A stretch of DNA of 64,000 nt from Pseudomonas azerbaijanoccidentalis (lineage in GTDB: Bacteria > Pseudomonadota > Gammaproteobacteria > Pseudomonadales > Pseudomonadaceae). The notes beneath the pieces were generated by a model, which searched no databases, was not told where the DNA came from, and saw only the letters and a list, made by a program, of their open reading frames with translations. Shown here piece after piece: positions 53,508 to 61,777 of this stretch (the stretch's first letter is position 1; the number at the start of each line of letters is the position of its first letter). A program made the translations under genes and the position numbers. The stretch is taken from NCBI RefSeq assembly GCF_019145495.1, contig NZ_JAHSTU010000004.1, forward strand, positions 620,001 through 684,000. The letters are read 5' to 3'.

Positions 53508-54956
53508 TCAGCGTTGCGCTGCGGGTACGCCTTGCGGCTCGGGTTGTGCCTGAGGAGCTGCGGGCGGGTTCGCCGGCCAGGCTTGGCGGTCCAAATCCAG
53601 GTCCGGGAATTTGCTCGAATCAAACACTGGCGTCTTGATGCCGGCGGCGCGCTGGTCGTCGTAGTCGCGCAGGATGCGCATGCCGACCTTGAACAGCAGG
53701 AACAGCGCGATCAGGTTGACGAACGCGAGCAGGGTCATGGTGATGTCGGCGAAGGCAAACACGGTGCCGAGGTTTTCGATGGCGCCCCAGAAAATCAGTC
53801 CCAGTACCAGCGCGCGATAACCCATCAGCGCCTTGCGGTTTTCACCAATCAAGAAGCGCAGATTGCTCTCGCCCAGATAGTAGTTGTAGAGGATCGAGGT
53901 GAACACGAACAACGCCAGGGCCACGGAAATGAACATCCGACCCCAGTCACCGACCACGGCGGCCAGCGAGTTCTGAGTCAGGGCAATGCCGTCGCCTTCA
54001 AAGCCCGGCGTGTAAAAACCGGAGAGCAGAATCAGCAGCGCGGTGCAGGTGCAGATAACGAAGGTATCGAGGAACACGCTGAACGCTTGAACCACGCCTT
54101 GCGCCACCGGGTGCTCGACCGCTGCTACCGCCGCCACGTTAGGCGCACTGCCAAGACCGGCCTCGTTGGCGAACACGCCGCGTTTCACACCCATGATGAT
54201 TGCGCTGCCGATCAGGCCACCGAAAGCCTGGTCCAGGCCGAATGCGCTCTTGACGATGGTCATCAGCATGCCCGGCACCTGGTCGAACTGCAGGACGATC
54301 ACGTAGATGGTCACGCCGATGTAGACCAGGGTTTTCACCGGCACTAACAGGTCGGCGACCTTGGCGATGCGTTTGATCCCGCCGATGAACACCAGGCCCA
54401 GCAGCACGGCCAGGCCGATGCCGGTGTAAGTGGTGTCCAGGCCGAAGGCGTTGTTCAGCGAGTGGGTCACAGCGTGCGATTGCAGGCCGTTGAAGGCGAA
54501 GCCGAAGGTGATCAGCAGCAGGAACGCCATGATCATCCCCAGCCAGCGTTTTTGCAGACCGTGCTGGATGTAGTAGGACGGGCCGCCGCGGAACTGGCCT
54601 TCAGAATCGCAGCGCTTGTAGAGTTGGCCGAGGGAGCACTCGAAGAAGCTGCTGGACATGCCGACCAGCGCGGTCACCCACATCCAGAACACGGCGCCCG
54701 GCCCGCCGAGGGTCACGGCGATGCCGACACCGGCAATGTTGCCCGCGCCGACGCGGCCGGCGAGGCTGAGCATCAAGGCCTGGAACGAACTGAGTTGCCC
54801 GGCGCTGCTTTTGAGGCTGTCACGGAACACCGCGAACATGTGGAAGAAGTGACGCAGTTGAACGAAACGCGAGCGGATCGTGAAGTAGCTACCGAGCCCG
54901 ACAATGAGCACGATCAGTACTTTCCCTGAGAGGAAGTCGTTAATGACTTCGAGCAT
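53508..54956 (-). CDS. Alanine/glycine:cation symporter (AGCS family)
   Basis: A 482-aa inner-membrane transporter with about ten membrane segments. Family marks are LAGRVGAGNIAGVGIAVTLGGPG (seen as GAGNIAGV), GVKRGVFANEAGLGSAPNVAA and the GQFRGGPSYYIQHGL loop. It takes up alanine or glycine with Na+ or H+. The C-terminal tail is Pro/Ala/Gln-rich. AGGAG lies 7 bp before the ATG. It sits between the asparaginase and aspartate ammonia-lyase genes but has its own upstream region. Confidence 0.9.
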   Translation of the reverse strand: MLEVINDFLSGKVLIVLIVGLGSYFTIRSRFVQLRHFFHMFAVFRDSLKSSAGQLSSFQALMLSLAGRVGAGNIAGVGIAVTLGGPGAVFWMWVTALVGMSSSFFECSLGQLYKRCDSEGQFRGGPSYYIQHGLQKRWLGMIMAFLLLITFGFAFNGLQSHAVTHSLNNAFGLDTTYTGIGLAVLLGLVFIGGIKRIAKVADLLVPVKTLVYIGVTIYVIVLQFDQVPGMLMTIVKSAFGLDQAFGGLIGSAIIMGVKRGVFANEAGLGSAPNVAAVAAVEHPVAQGVVQAFSVFLDTFVICTCTALLILLSGFYTPGFEGDGIALTQNSLAAVVGDWGRMFISVALALFVFTSILYNYYLGESNLRFLIGENRKALMGYRALVLGLIFWGAIENLGTVFAFADITMTLLAFVNLIALFLLFKVGMRILRDYDDQRAAGIKTPVFDSSKFPDLDLDRQAWPANPPAAPQAQPEPQGVPAAQR

Positions 54957-55220
54957 GGATTACTCCTCGCTGTTTTTTGTGTAGGCAAATGCAGACCGGG
55001 CAGACACATCGAGTTACATCGGTTGGCACTCGGCACAACAGGCGGGTCGATGTTCATCCCGGTTTCATATCGCGGGTTTGTTATTAGTTCGGGTTTCGCA
55101 TGGGTTGAGGTCTCGCTACCGACGACCGCTCACGCGAAGAGGGGCGGCACTATACCGATGAGCGTGCCGTCCGTCTGCACAGTAGTGGTGCAAGCGACGA
55201 AACGAGGTGCTGCAGAATCA

Positions 55221-55292
55221 AAAGATCGCAGCCTTCGGCAGCTCCTACAGGTGTACGTCAAACATGTAGGAGCTGCCGAAGGCTGCGATCTT
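55221..55292. repeat. REPIN
   Basis: Arms GATCGCAGCCTTCGGCAGCT and AGCTGCCGAAGGCTGCGATC are perfect complements around a short spacer. It lies in the 483-bp gap 54957-55439, whose other content is the aspA terminator and the agcS-type promoter region, where no clear -35/-10 was seen. Confidence 0.92.
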
Positions 55293-55341
55293 GGCGGTAT
55301 CAAATACACAAAACATTTAACGTCCTGCCCGCGAAGAAGTT

Positions 55342-55378
55342 AAAAAAAAGGGCCTGGGGACTAAATCCCCAAGCCCTC
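55342..55378 (-). terminator. Rho-independent terminator of aspA
   Basis: A GGGC-TGGGGA/TCCCCA-GCCC stem followed on the minus strand by eight T, 60 bp past the aspA stop. Confidence 0.9.
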
Positions 55379-55439
55379 AAAAGGTGAGAGGTGTCTAGTC
55401 CCTCGACCTGGTGAGCGGTGCTACAAGTAACGCGTAGGG

Positions 55440-56864
55440 TTATGCCTTCAAAGGCACCAGACGCGGAGCAATCATGTTTTCCGGGCGCAGGATGTCGGCG
55501 AGCATGGCGTCGTCGAGCAGACCTTCTTCACGCACCAGGTCCAGCACGCCGCGGCCGCTTTCAAGGGCGAGCCCGGCGATGCGGGTGGCGTTTTTGTAGC
55601 CGATGTACGGGTTCAGTGCAGTGACCAGACCGATCGAGTGCTCGACCAGTTCACGGCAGCGTGCTTCGTTGGCGGTGATGCCGACGATGCAGTGCTCACG
55701 CAGCATGTCCATGGCGCGTTGCAGCAGACGGATCGAGTCGAAGATTTTGAAAGCGATCAGCGGCTCCATCACGTTCAGTTGCAGCTGGCCGCCTTCGGCT
55801 GCCATGGTCAGCGCCAGGTCGTTACCAATCACCTGGAACGCCACCTGGTTAACGGCTTCCGGGATTACCGGGTTGACCTTGCCTGGCATGATCGAGCTGC
55901 CTGGCTGACGCGCTGGCAGGTTGATTTCGTTGATGCCGGTGCGCGGGCCGCTGGACAGCAGACGCAGGTCGTTGCAGATCTTCGACAGCTTGACCGCGGT
56001 GCGTTTGAGCATGCCGGAGAACAGTACGAAGGCGCCCATGTCGGAAGTCGCTTCGATCAGGTCGGCCGCTGGAACCAGCGGTTGACCGCTGATCAGTGCC
56101 AGACGCTGTACAGCCAGCGCTTGATAACGCGGGTCAGCGTTGATGCCGGTACCGATCGCAGTGCCGCCCAGGTTCACTTCAGTCAGCAGTTCCGGGGCCA
56201 GCGTCTTCAGACGGGCCAGGTCTTCACCCATGGTGGTGGCGAACGCACGGAATTCCTGACCGAGAGTCATCGGCACGGCGTCTTGCAGCTGGGTGCGACC
56301 CATTTTCAGGACGTGATCGAATTCTTTACCCTTGGCCGCGAACGCCTGAATCAGGCTGTCGAGGCTGGCCAGCAGCGTGTCGTGACCCAACAACAGACCC
56401 AGACGGATCGCCGTCGGGTAGGCGTCGTTGGTCGACTGCGCCATGTTGACGTCGTCGTTCGGGTGCAGGTACTGGTACTCGCCTTTCTGGTGACCCATTG
56501 CTTCCAGAGCAACGTTGGCGATCACTTCGTTGGCATTCATGTTGGTGGAAGTACCAGCGCCACCTTGAATCATGTCGACCACGAACTCTTCGTGGAAATC
56601 ACCGCGGATCAATCGTGCACAAGCTTCGCTGATGGCCGCGTGCTTGGCTTCGCTCAGATGACCCAGCTCACGGTTGGCGTCAGCAGCGGCCTGTTTGACC
56701 ATTGCCAGACCGACAACCAGTTTCGGGTAATGCGAAATCGGAACGCCCGAGAGGCGGAAGTTGTTCACCGCTCGCAGGGTCTGGATGCCGTAATACGCTT
56801 GAGCCGGTACTTCGAGGGCGCCAAGCAGGTCGTTTTCTGTGCGGAAAGATGCAGCGGAGGACAT
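55440..56864 (-). CDS. aspA: Aspartate ammonia-lyase
   Basis: A 474-aa member of the fumarase/aspartase superfamily that splits aspartate into fumarate and ammonia. The signature GSSIMPGKVNPV with the catalytic Ser loop is intact (about residue 318), as are GGAGTSTNMNANEVIAN-type segments (GAGTSTNMN). The start at 56864 (MSSAASFRTEND) is the usual one; 56876 is possible. It closes the Asn to Asp to fumarate route with ansA and feeds the TCA cycle. The divergent LysR gene is a likely regulator. Confidence 0.95.
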   Translation of the reverse strand: MSSAASFRTENDLLGALEVPAQAYYGIQTLRAVNNFRLSGVPISHYPKLVVGLAMVKQAAADANRELGHLSEAKHAAISEACARLIRGDFHEEFVVDMIQGGAGTSTNMNANEVIANVALEAMGHQKGEYQYLHPNDDVNMAQSTNDAYPTAIRLGLLLGHDTLLASLDSLIQAFAAKGKEFDHVLKMGRTQLQDAVPMTLGQEFRAFATTMGEDLARLKTLAPELLTEVNLGGTAIGTGINADPRYQALAVQRLALISGQPLVPAADLIEATSDMGAFVLFSGMLKRTAVKLSKICNDLRLLSSGPRTGINEINLPARQPGSSIMPGKVNPVIPEAVNQVAFQVIGNDLALTMAAEGGQLQLNVMEPLIAFKIFDSIRLLQRAMDMLREHCIVGITANEARCRELVEHSIGLVTALNPYIGYKNATRIAGLALESGRGVLDLVREEGLLDDAMLADILRPENMIAPRLVPLKA

Positions 56865-57044
56865 GATAGAAATCATCTCGATATGAACCCGGTCTGTGCC
56901 GGAACACTGCAAATGCTAGGCTTGTGGAGAATTTTGGGCCAATGCTGTTAAACACTGGCCTATGCATATTCGGCATAATGACCATGTGACGCCGAGTTGA
57001 CGGCGAGCGTGTGACCTAATTTGGTGCGTGTCCGGGAGGGCGAG

Positions 57045-57953
57045 ATGAATCTGGAAAGTAAATGGCTGGAGGACTTCAGTGCCCTGGCCGCCACCCGTAG
57101 CTTCTCCCAGGCTGCCGAACGACGCTTCGTGACTCAGCCCGCGTTCAGCCGCCGAATCCGCAGCCTGGAAGCGGCGTTGGGGCTGACACTGGTCAATCGC
57201 TCGCGCACACCGATCGAGCTGACGGCGGCGGGGCAATTGTTTTTGGTAACGGCGCGTACCGTGGTCGAACAGCTCGGCGAAGTGCTGCGCCATCTGCACC
57301 ACCTGGAAGGCGGGCAGGGCGAAGTGATGCAGGTTGCTGCGGCTCACTCGCTGGCGTTGGGTTTCTTTCCGCGCTGGATCGCCCAGCTGCGCAACGAAGG
57401 TCTGAACATCGCCACACGATTGGTCGCGACCAACGTCGGCGACGCGGTACACGCTTTGCGCGAAGGCGGCTGCGATTTGATGCTGGCGTTCTATGACCCC
57501 GACGCGGCGATGCAGATGGACCCGGAAATCTTCCCTTCGCTGCACTTGGGGCACACCGAAATGTTGCCGGTCTGTGCCGCCGACGCCGACGGCAAACCGT
57601 TGTTCGACCTCGAAGGCGAGGGCAGTGTGCCGTTGCTGGCTTACAGCGCCGGTGCATTTCTCGGGCGTTCGGTGAACATGTTGCTGCGCCAACGGGCGCT
57701 GCGCTTCACCACCATCTACGAAACCGCCATGGCCGACAGCCTCAAAAGCATGGCTCTGGAAGGCTTGGGCATTGCCTGGGTGCCGCAACTGAGCGTGCGC
57801 GCCGAGCTGGCGCGCGGTGAACTGGTGGTGTGCGGCGGTCCGCAGTGGCATGTGCCGCTGGAGATTCGTCTGTACCGTTGCGCCTTGGTGCGCAAGGCGA
57901 ATGTGCGGTTGTTGTGGCGCAAGCTGGAGGGTGGGGCAGCGGCAGGTGCATGA
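57045..57953 (+). CDS. LysR-type regulator divergent from aspA
   Basis: A 302-aa LysR regulator with HTH at residues about 10-65 (RSFSQAAERRFVTQPAFSRRIRSLEAALG) and an effector-binding domain. GGGAGG lies 6 bp before the ATG at 57045. It is divergent from aspA across 180 bp, so control of aspA is probable. Effector unknown. Confidence 0.85.
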   Translation: MNLESKWLEDFSALAATRSFSQAAERRFVTQPAFSRRIRSLEAALGLTLVNRSRTPIELTAAGQLFLVTARTVVEQLGEVLRHLHHLEGGQGEVMQVAAAHSLALGFFPRWIAQLRNEGLNIATRLVATNVGDAVHALREGGCDLMLAFYDPDAAMQMDPEIFPSLHLGHTEMLPVCAADADGKPLFDLEGEGSVPLLAYSAGAFLGRSVNMLLRQRALRFTTIYETAMADSLKSMALEGLGIAWVPQLSVRAELARGELVVCGGPQWHVPLEIRLYRCALVRKANVRLLWRKLEGGAAAGA

Positions 57954-58008
57954 AAATATACGTCTAGAGCCGGCTTGACCGGCTCAGAACATTGCGGATA
58001 GCGGAAAC

Positions 58009-58707
58009 TCAGGGGACGTTGCTTAGAAAATCACTGATTCTTTGCTGGTTTGCATCAGTATAAAAATGGCAATTGGCGTTCAACAGGTTCGGGCTCGGTA
58101 CCATGTAACTGTCGCACCACCAACCGTTTCTAAACAACACGTCACCGTGCTCATGATCGGCATCCAGCATGTGTCCAATTTCATGCCCAACGAATAATGC
58201 GCTTTTTAGTGAGGCAATACCGGTTTGTTGCCCTAGGCCGGCGATTCCCGCGACTCTGTTGTTGAGTGCGTTCTTGGTGATCAGCAGGAATTTTGTTGTT
58301 CGGGTGCGCGGCAAGTTTTTTTCGTCTCTGTAATATGAAGCCAACCCATACCAGTTTAGATAGGTGGTTTGTTCGTTTTCATGTTCATAATTAAAGTCAG
58401 TGAATGTTCGCAAGTTTCGAATGAACTGAATGGACACGCGTCGTCCGGTAAATCCCTCAATTTCCTTGACCATAGGCAGGAAGTGCTTCGTGTAAATGTC
58501 GGACTGTGGCTCTAATACATCATCATGGATGAATGCATAGATGAAGATTGGCATTTTAGATACTAATGGTTCTACCAGTGAGCGAGCTTTTGGCTGAGGT
58601 TGTTCGGCGGGCCAGGGAGTATCGTCAATGGCTATCGTCGCATGGGCTGAGTTTGAAGTCAGTGCAGCTAAAAGCAACAGTGGTACTGATATTTTTGATT
58701 TGAGCAT
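58009..58707 (-). CDS. Secreted zinc metalloprotease-like protein (HExxHxxxxxH)
   Basis: A 232-aa protein with signal peptide (about residues 1-23, ends NSAHA). The zinc motif HEIGHMLDADH places H175, E176, H179 and H185 like in metzincins, with Asp in place of the usual Gly, and SYMVP at 201-204 may be the Met-turn with M202. It should act outside the cytoplasm as a protease; its substrate is unknown. Codon use and the 3' and 5' flanks are distinctly more AT-rich than the core genes around, which suggests acquisition by transfer. I do not recognise a named family. It stands alone. Confidence 0.75.
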   Translation of the reverse strand: MLKSKISVPLLLLAALTSNSAHATIAIDDTPWPAEQPQPKARSLVEPLVSKMPIFIYAFIHDDVLEPQSDIYTKHFLPMVKEIEGFTGRRVSIQFIRNLRTFTDFNYEHENEQTTYLNWYGLASYYRDEKNLPRTRTTKFLLITKNALNNRVAGIAGLGQQTGIASLKSALFVGHEIGHMLDADHEHGDVLFRNGWWCDSYMVPSPNLLNANCHFYTDANQQRISDFLSNVP

Positions 58708-59007
58708 ATCTTTAGAACTTCCTTGTTTGGAGATATTTGAGTCGTTGTGATGACCTATGGATATAAGGATTAATAGTTTAATTTTTGATAGGTGTGCACT
58801 ATAAATTTGTGTCAGTGGATGTGGTGTGATGGAGTTGTGTTAGTAAGTTGATGTTGAATAATCAACACCGCACTACATCTAACAAAAAATAGAGTGGTGG
58901 TCGATAAATGCGGGTTGACTTCTGAGTCAGTAAAACTCCTTCCCCAGACCCATTCTCCGGTTACGACAGATGGTCGCCACGGGGGCTGTTTATCTGCTCC
59001 GTTGAGG

Positions 59008-59013
59008 TATACT
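59008..59013 (+). promoter_or_regulatory. Candidate -10 box for purEK
   Basis: TATACT, with a poor -35 (TTTATC) about 17 bp before it. It would give a leader of about 110 nt before purE. The AT-rich DNA from 58708 to about 58920 holds no gene. Confidence 0.35.
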
Positions 59014-59056
59014 GCGCGGCCTTCGGCCGGTTACGACCGGCCATAATTCGTACAAT

Positions 59057-59090
59057 CAAGCCACGCATTTTGCGTGGCTTGTTGTTTTTT
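59057..59090 (+). terminator. Terminator-like hairpin in the purE leader
   Basis: A perfect 11-bp stem CAAGCCACGCA/TGCGTGGCTTG with a 3-nt loop, then TTGTTTTTT. It lies 39 bp before purE, in the sense direction, and follows another GC-rich hairpin (GGCCTTCGGCC and GGTTACGACC). As no gene ends before it on this strand, it looks like an attenuator of purEK. Confidence 0.7.
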
Positions 59091-59128
59091 GATGCGCCTG
59101 CGGGCGCCCAGAGAGAAGAGGCACGACG

Positions 59129-59620
59129 ATGAGTGCATTGGTTGGCGTGATCATGGGCTCCAAGTCCGATTGGTCCACCCTTAGCCACACCGCCGATATG
59201 CTGGAAAAGCTCGGCATCCCTTACGAGGTGAAGGTGGTTTCTGCCCACCGCACCCCGGACCTGCTGTTCCAGTACGCTGAAGAAGCGGAAGCGCGTGGCA
59301 TCGAGGTGATTATCGCCGGTGCCGGTGGCGCGGCGCATTTGCCTGGCATGTGTGCGGCCAAGACCCACCTGCCGGTGCTGGGCGTGCCGGTGCAATCGGC
59401 AATGCTCTCGGGCGTCGATTCGCTGCTCTCTATAGTGCAGATGCCTGCCGGCATTCCGGTTGCTACCTTGGCCATCGGCAAAGCGGGAGCGATCAACGCC
59501 GCGCTGTTGTCGGCGAGTATCCTGGGCGCCAAGCACCCGCAGTTCCACGAAGTGCTGAAAACCTTCCGTGCTGAGCAGACAGACAGCGTCCTGGAAAATC
59601 CAGACCCACGCATCGCCTGA
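59129..59620 (+). CDS. purE: N5-carboxyaminoimidazole ribonucleotide mutase
   Basis: A 163-aa class I PurE that converts N5-CAIR to CAIR in purine synthesis. Signature elements MGSKSDW (residues 8-14), SAHRTPD and AGAGGAAHLPGM are intact. A good AGAAGAGG ribosome site precedes it. It is followed 11 bp later by purK. A terminator-like hairpin in its leader suggests control by attenuation. Confidence 0.96.
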   Translation: MSALVGVIMGSKSDWSTLSHTADMLEKLGIPYEVKVVSAHRTPDLLFQYAEEAEARGIEVIIAGAGGAAHLPGMCAAKTHLPVLGVPVQSAMLSGVDSLLSIVQMPAGIPVATLAIGKAGAINAALLSASILGAKHPQFHEVLKTFRAEQTDSVLENPDPRIA

Positions 59621-59631
59621 GGTTGTTGACG

Positions 59632-60714
59632 ATGAAGATCGGTGTAATCGGTGGCGGCCAGTTGGGTCGCATGTTGGCGCTGGCGGGCACTCCGCTGGGC
59701 ATGAACTTCGCTTTCCTCGACCCGGCGCCGGACGCTTGCGCGGCCGCATTGGGCGAACACCTGCGGGCCGATTACGGCGATCAGGATCACTTGCGCCAAC
59801 TGGCCGATGAAGTCGATCTGGTGACCTTCGAATTCGAAAGCGTGCCAGCGGAAACCGTAGCGTTCCTCTCGCAATTCGTACCGGTCTACCCGAGCGCCGA
59901 AGCGCTGCGCATCGCCCGCGATCGCTGGTTCGAAAAGAGCATGTTCAAGGACCTGGGAATTCCGACTCCGGCGTTCGCCGACATTCAGTCCCAGGCTGAC
60001 CTGGACGCCGCCGTGGCTGCCATCGGTCTGCCGGCCGTGCTGAAAACCCGCACCTTGGGTTACGACGGTAAGGGTCAGAAAGTCCTGCGTACGCCTGAAG
60101 ACGTGGTCGGCACGTTCGCCGAGCTGGGCAGCGTGGCCTGCCTGCTGGAAGGTTTCGTGCCGTTCACCGGTGAAGTGTCGCTGATCGCCGTGCGTGCCCG
60201 CGATGGTGAAACCCGGTTCTACCCGCTGGTACACAACACCCACGACAGCGGCATCCTTAAGCTGTCCGTGGCCAGCACCGATCACCCGCTGCAAGCCCTG
60301 GCCGAAGACTACTCCAGCCGAGTGCTCAAGCAGCTCGATTATGTCGGCGTGATGGCGTTCGAATTCTTCGAAGTCGACGGTGGCCTCAAGGCCAACGAAA
60401 TCGCCCCGCGTGTGCATAACTCCGGGCACTGGACCACTGAAGGCGCCGAGTGCAGCCAGTTCGAAAACCACCTGCGGGCCGTTGCCGGTCTGCCGCTGGG
60501 TTCGACGGCCAAGGTCGGCGAGAGCGCGATGCTCAACTTCATCGGCAAAGTGCCGGACACCGACAAGGTTATTGCGATCGCCGATTGCCATCTGCATCAC
60601 TACGGCAAGGCGTTCAAGGTCGGCCGCAAGGTCGGTCACGCCAACCTGCGTTGTGCAGACCGCGAAACCCTGGCCGCGCAGATCCTCAAGGTCGAAGCGC
60701 TGATCGCCGAGTAA
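59632..60714 (+). CDS. purK: N5-carboxyaminoimidazole ribonucleotide synthase
   Basis: A 360-aa ATP-grasp enzyme that makes N5-CAIR from AIR, ATP and bicarbonate. It starts with the GVIGGGQLGRMLA dinucleotide-like loop, has KTRTLGYDGKGQ in the ATP-binding part and NEIAPRVHNSGHWT near residue 265. The ATG at 59632 is preferred over an in-frame TTG at 59623 because GAGG is well placed. It acts directly before PurE in the pathway and is co-transcribed with it. Confidence 0.96.
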   Translation: MKIGVIGGGQLGRMLALAGTPLGMNFAFLDPAPDACAAALGEHLRADYGDQDHLRQLADEVDLVTFEFESVPAETVAFLSQFVPVYPSAEALRIARDRWFEKSMFKDLGIPTPAFADIQSQADLDAAVAAIGLPAVLKTRTLGYDGKGQKVLRTPEDVVGTFAELGSVACLLEGFVPFTGEVSLIAVRARDGETRFYPLVHNTHDSGILKLSVASTDHPLQALAEDYSSRVLKQLDYVGVMAFEFFEVDGGLKANEIAPRVHNSGHWTTEGAECSQFENHLRAVAGLPLGSTAKVGESAMLNFIGKVPDTDKVIAIADCHLHHYGKAFKVGRKVGHANLRCADRETLAAQILKVEALIAE

Positions 60715-60773
60715 AACAGTTTCCTGTGGCCGCGGCGGAACCATTGCGGTGCCGCCGTTCTCTCATGGCAGGA

Positions 60774-60801
60774 TGCGAAAGTCTGACTAGGCTTTCGCAT
60801 A
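60774..60801. other. Hairpin before glsB
   Basis: A perfect ATGCGAAAG/CTTTCGCAT stem with a 10-nt loop, 25 bp before the glsB start. It may end purK transcription or form the glsB leader; no T-run follows. Confidence 0.4.
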
Positions 60802-60826
60802 GCCAAATCATTCAGAGGGAAATGCC

Positions 60827-61072
60827 ATGGGAATCATCGGAACCATCTTTATCGGCTTGATCGTCGGCCTGCTCGCGCGGTTCCTGAAACCGGGTGATGA
60901 CAGCATGGGCTGGATCATGACCATCCTGCTCGGTATCGGCGGTTCGTTGGCAGCCACTTACGGCGGCCAGGCCCTGGGCTTCTATCAAGCGGGTGAAGGC
61001 GCAGGCTTCATCGGGGCACTGGTGGGCGCCGTCATCTTGCTGGTGATCTACGGCTTGATCAAAAAGAACTGA
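60827..61072 (+). CDS. GlsB/YeaQ/YmgE family membrane protein
   Basis: An 81-aa protein with three membrane segments and glycine-rich helices (IIGTIFIGLIVGLLARFLKPG; IMTILLGIGGSLAATYGGQALG; GFIGALVGAVILLVIYGLI). The family is called transglycosylase-associated and often responds to stress, but its biochemical role is unknown. GAGGG lies 6 bp before the ATG. Confidence 0.88.
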   Translation: MGIIGTIFIGLIVGLLARFLKPGDDSMGWIMTILLGIGGSLAATYGGQALGFYQAGEGAGFIGALVGAVILLVIYGLIKKN

Positions 61073-61085
61073 TCCAAGCGACAAA

Positions 61086-61151
61086 GTCCTCTCGGCTGCG
61101 CAGCCCGGGAGGACTAGAATGCTCGGCGTTTTCCTTTCCTTGCCGAGCATT
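61086..61151 (+). promoter_or_regulatory. Two successive hairpins between glsB and the DUF3299 gene
   Basis: First an AGTCCTC/GAGGACT stem (61086-61116) enclosing GGCTGCGCAGCC; then a perfect 10-bp AATGCTCGGC/GCCGAGCATT stem (61118-61151) with T-rich end, only 3 bp before the start codon. The second could hide the start or act as terminator of glsB. Confidence 0.5.
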
Positions 61152-61154
61152 TTC

Positions 61155-61691
61155 ATGCGCCGTCTTTTGCTGACCTTTGTTTTACTGGGCTCGAGCCTTG
61201 CCCACGCCGGCGAACTGCCAGAAACCGACTGGCTCGAACTGATGCCCAAATCGGACCAGAAAGCCCTCGAGGCAATGCCCGAAATCGACCACAACTCCCC
61301 TGAAGCCAATGGCACCTTTACCGAAAAGGGTGGCATGAAGCAGAGCAAAGGCTTGCCGGCGGTGATGTATTCGACCAAAACCGTAGCGTCGATGAACGAC
61401 AAGAACATCCGCATCGGAGGTTATCCGGTGCCGCTGGAGTCCGACGCCAAGGGCAACAGCACGCTGTTTTTCCTGGTGCCTTACCCGGGCGCCTGCATTC
61501 ACGTGCCGCCACCGCCACCCAATCAACTGGTGCTCGTGCGCTATCCAAAGGGCTTGAAGCTCAATGATATCTACACGCCGCTGTGGGTTACCGGCACGCT
61601 GAAGGTCGAGAAGGTCAGCAATGACCTGGCGGATGCGGCATATGCGCTGGATGCAGCGAAGGTGCGGGTGGTGAAGGAGTCGGATCTGTAA
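61155..61691 (+). CDS. DUF3299 periplasmic protein
   Basis: A 178-aa protein with signal peptide (MRRLLLTFVLLGSSLAHA) and a DUF3299 domain: RIGGYPVPLE, FLVPYPGACIHVPPPPPNQ and PLWVTGTLKVE. The conserved GACIHVPPPPPNQ segment with Cys and His suggests a metal or haem-like site, but the function is unknown to me. Other DUF3299 genes accompany ABC-type exporters; here it is single. No good Shine-Dalgarno is seen because the start follows a hairpin. Confidence 0.8.
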   Translation: MRRLLLTFVLLGSSLAHAGELPETDWLELMPKSDQKALEAMPEIDHNSPEANGTFTEKGGMKQSKGLPAVMYSTKTVASMNDKNIRIGGYPVPLESDAKGNSTLFFLVPYPGACIHVPPPPPNQLVLVRYPKGLKLNDIYTPLWVTGTLKVEKVSNDLADAAYALDAAKVRVVKESDL

Positions 61692-61707
61692 TTGGCAATC
61701 AGCAAAA

Positions 61708-61774
61708 AAGATCGCAGCCTTCGGCAGCTCCTACAGGGATCGGTGTAGGAGCTGCCGAAGGCTGCGATCTTTTG
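61708..61774. repeat. REPIN
   Basis: Perfectly complementary arms GATCGCAGCCTTCGGCAGCT/AGCTGCCGAAGGCTGCGATC with a very short spacer, between the convergent DUF3299 and epimerase genes. Confidence 0.92.
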
Positions 61775-61777
61775 ATT

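Noticed and set aside
9721..61774. Repeated GATCGCAGCC hairpins as CRISPR or insertion-sequence ends
   Set aside because: They are scattered single REPINs between genes, without spacers in arrays, transposase genes or target duplications.
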